A DNA stretch of 64,000 nucleotides from Leptodontidium sp. MPI-SDFR-AT-0119 (taxonomy: Eukaryota; Ascomycota; Leotiomycetes; Helotiales; Leptodontidiaceae): NCBI GenBank assembly GCA_020726505.1, contig JAHLEZ010000004.1:1736001-1800000 (forward strand). Direction: 5' to 3'. Under the pieces are notes generated by a model. The model saw only the letters and a program-made list of their open reading frames with translations, had not been told where the DNA came from and made no database searches. Below are positions 56,657-64,000 of the stretch, piece after piece. Position numbers and translations under genes: made by a program. Positions within the stretch are counted from its first letter, which is position 1, and the number at the start of each line of letters is the position of its first letter.

Positions 56657-56714
56657 CAGTCTTACAGCTTTTCGGCAGTAGGAGGACCGCGCGCTACCAT
56701 TGCGCCAAGCACCC
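56640..56714 (-). tRNA. tRNA-Arg(CCU)-like fragment or pseudogene, with intron
   Basis: Reading the minus strand from 56714: 5' acceptor strand GGGTGCT, TG, D-arm GCGC-AATGGTA-GCGC, then anticodon stem CGGTC and loop CTCCTA with anticodon CCT at 56682-56680. A 16-nt intron (56678-56663) sits in the canonical place after position 37. The 3' half-stem GACTG (56661-56657) pairs with CGGTC with one G-U. A variable region AGGTT and T-stem start GAGGG follow. The T-loop lacks TTCRA and no AGCACCC acceptor partner follows, so the 3' third is lost or mutated. It is probably a pseudogene or a tRNA-derived repeat head. The 5' part resembles yeast tRNA-Arg(CCU). Confidence 0.55.
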
Positions 56715-59552
56715 TGCTGTCGAATTTGAGCTTATTTGAATACCTACGTGCAGTAAAGAAATTCCCGAGGACTTCCGGTAGCTGACAAATATTCTCCAAA
56801 CCTGGAATCAAGTCTTCGCTAACTGTGGGTGTTGACTATGATAAGCGAGACGGGTGGAAAACATTCAGCTTCACTTGATATCAATCCAAGCAAGAAACTT
56901 GAAGACAAGACATTATCAGAAGAAAATCAACAGCCTGAGATGCTTTGAGGGTTCAATATTAGAATCGGAATACAAGTATTTAAGAATTTAAATCAGAAAC
57001 TTGTTTTTGCCTACAGGTGCCTGAGACACATTGCGTGTTGATTGTTTCCTGCATTTGTCTCTGTACAGCACAGATCAACCAGTGGCTTCCCCTAACGCTC
57101 CATTCCCAACTATCAACCGCGCCATAATTCGATTCTCCAAGTTATGTCAAGGTCCTGAATTCAAATCTTCAAGGGTCTTAGTATTATTATTGGCGACAAG
57201 AGTGCTCTCTCGACTTCCCGAGTTTGACCGTTTGCTCTTTCCCTTGCTTCGTTCCCCCGGAATGACTTTGTCCTTTCCCGTAACGTTGCTGTAGTCACAA
57301 ATGTTCAAAGTTCGCTTCTTCCGAATATTGCCACGCTTTGGTTTGGCAATGTGGACTCTTGACTTCTTGCGACAGCTGGATGACATATTTCCATGATTTG
57401 TTGAACAACATTTGGTATTGCGAGGTCCTGGTCCCTTTTTCTCTCCTCCTGCTTGTCGTCAATAATATTAGTTGTTGAAAAGTAAACACAGAGCATCTGT
57501 CGGTGGTGTAGAGTTATATGGTTTGACCTAATCAAAAGCTCAGTCGAGCCCATCTTTGCTCTGACTGCTCTTATACGTCAGGCATCTCCTTTGCTTCATC
57601 ACTGAGAAGCACAAGCTTCCTTCAGGTGCAGCTCAAATCTCACTTCGTCAACTAGAAGCAGAGGTTGACTTTCGCAGATAACCCAAAGAGACTGGGTCTT
57701 TTAAAGCATGTCGGGGAAAGATTTCTAAACTGACTAGATGGGTGTTTTTAAATCCACTACCTCGTGCCTTAACAGCATTCACCATCTCGGAAACCAAAGA
57801 AATTCGTGACTCGTGATGTCATGGCTCTCTTTCCTTCTGCCATATTTTTCAATGTGTCATCTCACGTCGCCAAATCCAACTCACGGACAGCAACTTGATG
57901 TAAGGCTTGATGAGGCATCTCTAGGTTACCTGCACTACCTGCATGGTTTGGATCAGCCACATCTGCGGCGAGAAGGACTCCTTTTAGTTTTGCGATACTG
58001 CTTTGTTGATGTTAATAGAAAAGGTCAATGCTCATGCTGGCATTAGAGCCAGCTATCAGATCATTCAATGGAAGCTTAGCATAAGTCGATAAAGTGTTAG
58101 AAAAAGTGGTGTATTAGAATATAGAGGTTATTAATTTATTATCATGCGTATGTTATAATACGATTAAGCGTATAGCTTATCCCGCTACTTATATAAAAGT
58201 GGCTTCCTTATTTATGTACTAGAATTATTATTCATAATTATACCACAATATATCACGACATCAACAAACCAAATGACGAGATTGATGCAGGAACCAAATG
58301 ACGAGACCGACGCAGAAAAGCTTATGTGCACCTCCAACCTTTTAATTTTATATAACTTTGGTACTTCCCACTTCATCGATCAATCTCTGTAAACGTTCGT
58401 GAGTGCAAGTGTATCTCAAAAATTTCTTTTGCTCACCCCCACTCTCGAATCACTTGACGATATTCCCTTCTTCTTCAACTTAGCGTCATTCAATTCATTT
58501 CAACATTCTATTTGAAGTTCTGTACTGCTATCCGAAGTCTTCTCTTCCATCATAAACCCCGAAATACGAGTTCATCTCTGGTGGGGACGGTACCATGCAA
58601 GGCTTGGATAATGTCCGCAAAGCTCCTCACGATGTCTGAACTTTCCGAAGTCGCCAGAAGCGGAGCCGCAGGATTTTATTTTCAATACTACGTTCCATTA
58701 CTTGGAAGACCTAAGCAAGAAGTCAGAGGGCGATTGAAATCCGTCTTCGGATCTCGGAGTAGTCTTTTTCTACGGATAGGATCGAGCGAAATGCTCCGGA
58801 CAGATTTCTGACAAAAGGCTTGGACAAACAAGCTTCAACAACCTGGTGAACCCATTGTTATCGGCCCAATAACACAACCGGATCTCGAAAGACAATCGCG
58901 GCATATCCTTCTAATCCGCCTCTATAATTCCATAAGTCGGAATTGAAAGCCTCCTTCCTTTTCAGTCTGAGATTGAAGTTGCCAAGACACCCCCATCTAT
59001 GCACTCTCCCATCTTCGAGGACGACGCGGTTTGTTATCAGCTTGGCACGCCTTTCTCGTCGTCACCCTTCTCCATATAACTTCATCAGAGATTTGCTGAC
59101 CGGTCTTTGGTGAAAGTGCAAAGATGTTCAAGTATCAGCCTATTCCTAGCCCGATCTGATGTCTCGGCTCCTCCTTTCTCACCGCAGCCGGCACTATTTC
59201 TCGTCCAGGGATCCATTTACGGTATTGTGTTGACAAAGTATTGAATCAACTGTTGATAAGAGCCGGTATCCAAGGTATTCTGCACTCGGTATCTTGGGTT
59301 GAATGCAAGTGGACTTCAGCCGATGCCTATCTCACGCGCGGGCAGCAACAAGTCGTGTAAGTGCTGGCCGCATGGTATGAGCCTCCGGATGAGCCGTAGA
59401 GTAGAATTACTCATATCTTGCATCTGATGAGAGATGTTTTGACTATATATATAAGCTCTGTCGAACCTCAATTCCATCTTCTTGTTTTTCGTCATTGCAG
59501 CTCCCTTTCATACTTTTGATCCCCAAGAAAAGCCTCAAGACTTTTTGGCAAT
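56715..59552. other. Long gene-poor region upstream of the L-amino-acid oxidase gene
   Basis: About 2.8 kb without a recognisable gene. Around 58096-58264 is an AT-rich segment with TG...CA-like ends and a TATAAA-like box, perhaps a RIP-mutated solo LTR, but no target duplication was found. Just after it are two near-direct copies of AACCAAATGACGAGA (58268 and 58291). The remainder shows scattered short frames only. Confidence 0.4.
59444..59454 (+). promoter_or_regulatory. TATA box of the L-amino-acid oxidase gene
   Basis: TATATATATAA lies about 100 bp before the ATG at 59553 and is followed by a CT/CA-rich leader. This spacing is normal for a strongly regulated fungal gene. Confidence 0.6.
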
Positions 59553-61979
59553 ATGGGTTTTCTTTCAATAGCTAGCATTGCTGGCTTGGCTACAGCAGCT
59601 CTTGCTTCTCCTCTGAGCAGTGAAGCTGGTTATGGTCACATTCGCTTCCGATCTGCAATGACCATTAACTTGGAGTCTATTCACAACATCCATATCGAGT
59701 ACACGAAATCCGATTTTGTTGGCGACTTGTCAGTTCTATATGGCGACTGCGAATCTTCTACGACTCAGAAGCATCACCACTTCATTGGCAGAACCGAGAT
59801 CAGCGCCGAGTCTCGCCCCAAGCGATTCGTGTGGTCAGTCCCAGCCGATGCTTTCAGTGGAGGTTGCATTCACGCCTTTTCTGGCGAGGAACTTATTGGG
59901 AGATCTGCTCCCATCACAATTGCAGCTCCTTTGAAGAAGAGACAAGTCATAGCCGATGTTGCTGATACCTCTGGTCCATGGTTCGATGGGGTGGCATATA
60001 TGGCTTCAAAGAACAACAGCGCGGTTTTTGTTACGGAGGCCAAGAATAAGAGTGAGTCTCCTTAGTCACAGAAGGCCTACAGCTACTAACCGATAACCAG
60101 CAATCGCTATCATTGGAGGTGGCATGTCTGGTCTACTGACCAGTCACCTGTTGCAATCTGTTGGCATTGAGAACTGGGAAATTATGGAGTCGAGTCAACG
60201 TATTGGAGGGTAAGCTTTAGCCCTCAAAAGTCTCCAGAATTCTCAATCATGCTTACACTGTTAGACGAATCCGCACAAAGTACCTCAGTGGCTCCAAGCC
60301 AGAAGATTATCAATACCAGGAGATGGGACCGATGAGATGTAAGTCCAGGACACATGAACTTCAGGAGACATCCACTGATATTTCGTAGTCCCAGTCAGCC
60401 TGACTTATTCGGATAGTGGAGAGACACTCGAGATCAAAGATCACGAAATGGTGTTCCAATTAGGCGAAGTTCTCAACGGTATGAACAAGGATAAGCCGGA
60501 ACTCGCAGTCAATTTCATCCCATGGATTCAAAGCAGCGCAAAGTAAGCTTAACATCTACCCAAGGTCTCCAATACATTCAATCAGAACAGTCAACTAATT
60601 CCAATACAGCACTCCCGTAAGCTCAAACGGTGTTCGCCTCGCTAATGGCCGAATCCCAAGCAAGTCCCAAGTAGCGTCAAACTCGTCTCTCGCCGGCGTA
60701 TCACAGACTTCTTCAAATGCTACTGAAGAGGCTATTGCTGAAGAGGCTCTCGAAGAATTTGAAGGTCTAGATCGTAACAGGACTCGAGAGATTGCTTCCA
60801 ACGTCTTCCTTGCCCATAAACACGCTATTGAAAATGGACTGTTTGACTTCTCGGTTGCGAATTATCTTCGCTACGAGCTTGGGTAAGCAACAGCCCCGAA
60901 AGGAATGGACTGGAAAACCGCTAACACTTGTACTCAGGGTATCTTTGAACGTCACTGACTTCATCGGAGGTGCTGGTGGTGGACCAATGTGGGATTACGA
61001 TGATGTTTACTTTGCCGCGTAAGTTCGTATCTTTCCTGGTGCGCAACTAGCCATTAATAAGCTTCCACAGAACCACCTGGAGAACCATCGACAAGGGCCT
61101 CGAATCTCTTCCCCGAGCATTCCTGCCTCATGTGCAACATAAGACCACATTCGGCCGTTTCGTTTCCGGACTTACTTACATTCCTGAGACGGACAAGATC
61201 TCCGTCAACTGGCGCGATGCCGACGATAAGCTCTCTATGGAGACGAAGAGTGCTGAGTTCGATTACGCCGTGGTAGCAGCTCCATTCTCGAAAGTTAGAC
61301 TTTGGAGAACTCCTCGTGAGTCGAAACCCTGTCTTGACGTCAAAAATTTAAATCTCGTAACTAACAAAAACCAGCGTACTCCTCCCTCCTCTCTCGCGCT
61401 ATTGCATCGATGCCATACTCACCCAGCTGCAAGATCAGTCTTCACTACAAGACCCGCTTCTGGGAGCACTTGGACCCGCCCATCATCGGCGGCTGCGGAT
61501 CAACCGACATCCCAGGCGTAGGCTCAGTTTGCTACCCAGCCTACAAAATCAACTCCACTGGTCCAGGCGTCATTCTCGCGTCCTACATCTCCGGCACACC
61601 CGCCATCTCGGTCCAATCTCTCTCAGAAGAAGATCACGTCGCCATGATCCAGCGCGCAATGGTGGAAGTCCACGGCCCCATCGCAGCCGAGCAATGGACG
61701 GGCAACTACAACAGGCAGTGTTGGCAAGTCGATGAGCACCAAGCTGGCGCATGGGCGTCGCCTCTCGTCGGCCAGCAGGATCTGTATCTCCCAGCTTATT
61801 ATAACACGGAGTTCAAGACGGTGTTTATTGGTGAGCATACGAGTTATACGCATGCGTGGATTTTCTCGGCGCTGGATTCGGCGGTTCGAGGGACGGTACA
61901 GGTTCTGCTTGATATGGGACTTGTGGATGAGGCGAAAACGGTTGTTACGGCGTGGATGGGGAGGTGGATTACTTTGTAG
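59553..61979 (+). CDS. Secreted L-amino-acid oxidase (flavin amine oxidase family)
   Basis: Eight exons (59553-60051, 60101-60209, 60265-60338, 60389-60542, 60610-60882, 60938-61018, 61071-61315, 61375-61979) encode 679 residues; all junctions keep frame. A signal peptide (GFLSIASIAGLATAALASPL) is followed by a ~110-residue pro-region that ends at a KKR Kex2-like site (about residue 129). The FAD dinucleotide-binding motif is AIIGGGMSGLLTSHLL with WEIMESSQRIGGRIRT. The substrate-side region includes GSVCYPAYKINSTGPG, and the C-terminal FAD motif is GEHTSYTHAWIFSALDSAVRG. The reaction is oxidative deamination of L-amino acids to keto acids with NH3 and H2O2. In fungi such enzymes serve nitrogen scavenging or antibiosis. 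No biosynthetic cluster surrounds it. A Ser/Glu-rich loop (about 296-340) is probably surface exposed. Confidence 0.93.
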
Positions 61980-62412
61980 ATATGATGAGATAGGGAGAGA
62001 AGATTGGTGGGTATGGAAAAAGGGATCGGGGCTGATGAATAATGAGAGATGATTATGTTTTGAAAATCTAACTTCGCCCCTTTTTAATACCCCGCTTAAT
62101 TTTCTTGAATCTCAACGACAACGAAATGACGAAGTCAGATCTGACTGAGCGCAAAATTGCTCGCTGGGAAGTTGTACTTTACTCCCCCCTGCGGAGTTAC
62201 AGGAAATCTTCTCCACAGCTGGCAAAGATCTGAGCCCCACAGCCGGAAGCTCTACATTTGAGCAGATTGGAATCTTTATGAACCTTGGTATTGCTGACAG
62301 CGAGCTTGCTGGATATATACAAAACGCCTCCCATTTCCTAGAATATGCTAATCAATCCTTGGTTAAACGCCCTCAAAATGCCATCTGAAACCCCGCCACG
62401 AGTGACTTAAGT
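61980..62412. other. Intergenic region, convergent 3' ends
   Basis: Separates the 3' ends of the L-amino-acid oxidase gene and the minus-strand gene starting at 63705. No gene was recognised. Confidence 0.5.
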
Positions 62413-63705
62413 TCACGCCAGACCAAGCCTCTCCAACAATTCAAGACTGGATGCCTCCGCCTTGGCTTGCTCGAGCTGCCTCATCTCCTTAATACCTAAC
62501 TGCTTCGGATAATGGGTTCGAAGAAATTCCATGACTTCATCCGCTTCGGTATACCGATGCTGCACAAGTAGATAGTTGGCGGTATCGAGACCGAGTTGGA
62601 TGTTGTGGTGATCGCTCTCAGTTGCGGCCTTCGATTGACGACCTTTTTTTTGCTTGCTCTTGTTCGCATCGATTGATCGAATATAATCCAGTGCCAAGTC
62701 CGGATTTGGTTTTGTTGGGTGTAATAAGCTCAAATGGGCAAAGTAACGTGCAGGACTTTTCGATATGACTGGTATCAGACTGAGGAATGATTCGAACGCA
62801 CTTTCGCTTGGTGGTGGTCGACTAGAGCGTGGCATTACAGATGCACGTATCAGGAACCACCCAGGAGGACCAAGGATTCTGGTCATCTCGGATGTAGACA
62901 AGCCTCCAAGATATCCAGCAGCTCTTGACATGGTCATGTAGGCAGCATCCAGACTCGTTGGACTGGCCGAATTTGCAGCTTCAGCTCTCACAAGGAGAAG
63001 CAAAGGCCCTACGACCTCTTTCTGAGCTGCAACAAACTCTTCGCCAGACAGAAGCGACAGTTTCGAGAAGGTCTCCAGTGACTTCTTCACCCATTTCCAA
63101 GCAGCTTCTTGAAGCCCCTCGGCAACCATGTATTCCATCATGATCTTCACGAATGCAACGTCCTTCAAGAAATCGGTCTTATTTGCCGTGCCGCTGGAAA
63201 CAAGCCATTTTAGCACTTGTAGACCAGCCCCAGAATCCTTCATTCCATCTCGAACATTTAGAACAGATGACCGTATGATTTGGGATTTCTTTGCTGCCAA
63301 GCAAGCCTTCGCATCGCTCGTCGTCATCATGCCGTTTGCCACTGCTTTATTGAAGATATCCATAGGGTCCTTTGAGAGCACAACATTGCTGTGTCCGGTT
63401 TCTAGAGAAAGATTGAAAAGAGGATTTGTCAACAGCGAGTGCATATGCCGGTCAGTTGGGGTCCTTTCATGATCCGAAAGGGACGATCGTCTCGATCTCC
63501 TCGATGTATGATGATCGAGTAAGGTGATTGCAGTGCTATCGCGAAATTGGGGGTGTTCAGAGTCGAGTTGCTGCCGAAAGGACGTAGTGAGAAGATTGAG
63601 TAGTTGCTTGGATTCGCGGGGGTTGAGCGGTAAAGGGTGGTGGATCTTGAGCTTGTTGAGGACGGGCATGGGCCGGAAGAGGAGGGATTGTGAGGGACGG
63701 AACAT
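62413..63705 (-). CDS. Conserved-looking hypothetical protein, probable mitochondrial leader
   Basis: A single open frame of 430 residues with ATG at 63705. The N-terminus (MFRPSQSLLFRPMPVLNKLK) is basic and lacks acidic residues, typical of a mitochondrial targeting peptide. The rest is helical with repeat-like segments, for example SLDAAYMTMSRAAGYLGGLS, PARYFAHLSLLHPTKPNPDL and TANYLLVQHRYTEADEVMEF, which resemble TPR/PPR-like helical pairs. The C-terminus is helical and charged (GIKEMRQLEQAKAEASSLEL). I do not recognise a named family; a mitochondrial gene-expression factor of the helical-repeat type would fit, but this is a guess. Long intact length supports a real gene. Confidence 0.75.
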   Translation of the reverse strand: MFRPSQSLLFRPMPVLNKLKIHHPLPLNPRESKQLLNLLTTSFRQQLDSEHPQFRDSTAITLLDHHTSRRSRRSSLSDHERTPTDRHMHSLLTNPLFNLSLETGHSNVVLSKDPMDIFNKAVANGMMTTSDAKACLAAKKSQIIRSSVLNVRDGMKDSGAGLQVLKWLVSSGTANKTDFLKDVAFVKIMMEYMVAEGLQEAAWKWVKKSLETFSKLSLLSGEEFVAAQKEVVGPLLLLVRAEAANSASPTSLDAAYMTMSRAAGYLGGLSTSEMTRILGPPGWFLIRASVMPRSSRPPPSESAFESFLSLIPVISKSPARYFAHLSLLHPTKPNPDLALDYIRSIDANKSKQKKGRQSKAATESDHHNIQLGLDTANYLLVQHRYTEADEVMEFLRTHYPKQLGIKEMRQLEQAKAEASSLELLERLGLA

Positions 63706-64000
63706 GGTGACAGATTGAGGGGATGTCGGTGGCTGCTATGTGGTTTTCGCAAACGTAGTGCAACTATCTGCTGATAGCCGGGAGAGCTCGATATGTAGAC
63801 TCCCGAGTCTCGATTTCCTGTCTCAACTAGTGGCGAAATGCCTTTCCTCGAGTATGTATTCGCCGTAGCAACTGTCCTGCTATAACCACCTTCGACTGCT
63901 GTATCTCGATGTCGTTATTTCTTTGGGCCGTATGCTGAACTCCTTGCTCGTTCCTGATCCTCAATGGGTCGGTCACACGTTGATAGTCCGCCTAGGTCCC
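63706..64000. other. Terminal 295 bp, no gene recognised
   Basis: Upstream region of the minus-strand gene at 62413-63705. No coding signal of another gene is clear before the window ends. Confidence 0.45.

Noticed and set aside
57031..58046. Several 60-90 codon frames on both strands
   Set aside because: No recognisable motif, no splice logic linking them; expected at random in gene-poor DNA.
58512..58811. 99-codon plus-strand frame
   Set aside because: No family features and no supported continuation.
63837..64000. Possible 5' end of another gene at ATG 63839
   Set aside because: The frame is short and no motif is visible before the window ends.

Overview
The window is nuclear DNA of a filamentous ascomycete. 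The evidence is short GT-AG introns with CTAAC/CTGAC-type branch sites, intron-rich housekeeping genes (COPI beta subunit, Mago nashi, Rrp1, a GID4/Vid24 protein, a sphingoid-base kinase), fungal-only families (HVA1/DUF2945, Zn2Cys6, a secreted L-amino-acid oxidase) and a large AT-rich block with C-to-T/G-to-A decay typical of repeat-induced point mutation (RIP). The gene content would suit Leotiomycetes, but that is inference only.

Layout. Positions 1-22000 are a gene-dense host arm: a GH5-like glycosidase (cut by the window edge), a bHLH factor, a small acidic/basic protein, a P450 lacking the ExxR arginine, Rrp1, a long-chain-base kinase, coatomer beta, Mago nashi, a GID4-like protein, a small DUF4870/UPF0132-like membrane protein and a BCS1-like AAA ATPase. 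Exon structures were worked out by hand; each spliced frame closes without a stop.

Positions 23893-50266 are a nested stack of mobile elements in which every insertion still has its target-site duplication (TSD). A piggyBac-like DNA transposon (23897-50262, TSD ATAT) received a chromovirus-type Gypsy element inside its left terminal inverted repeat (23925-47494, TSD TTTTT). The Gypsy received copia element 1 (31461-45204, TSD CTTAT). Element 1 received copia element 2, inverted, inside its own 3' LTR (37509-45095, TSD CTTTC). The Gypsy 3' LTR separately received a 1.48-kb non-coding element (45982-47463, TSD CTTTG). Decay follows the nesting order: Gypsy is heavily mutated, copia 1 moderately, and copia 2 is intact with LTRs identical by eye and one open gag-pol frame of 1711 codons.

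The most unusual signal is a palindromic 8-mer, TCGTACGA (core CGTACG). It is scattered about every 100-130 bp through both copia copies, in all three reading frames, through a gene captured by copia 2, and through the otherwise unrelated non-coding element. Copia 2 also carries, antisense between pol and its 3' LTR, a spliced Cys-rich (DUF3716-like) gene that copia 1 lacks. The insertion is flanked by a 10-bp direct repeat that itself contains the GTACG core.

Positions 50267-64000 return to host sequence: a small secreted protein with dibasic sites, an HVA1-family protein, a stub of a Zn2Cys6 regulator, a tRNA-Arg(CCU)-like fragment, a long gene-poor stretch, a secreted L-amino-acid oxidase with a clear TATA box, and a conserved-looking but unrecognised protein with a probable mitochondrial leader.
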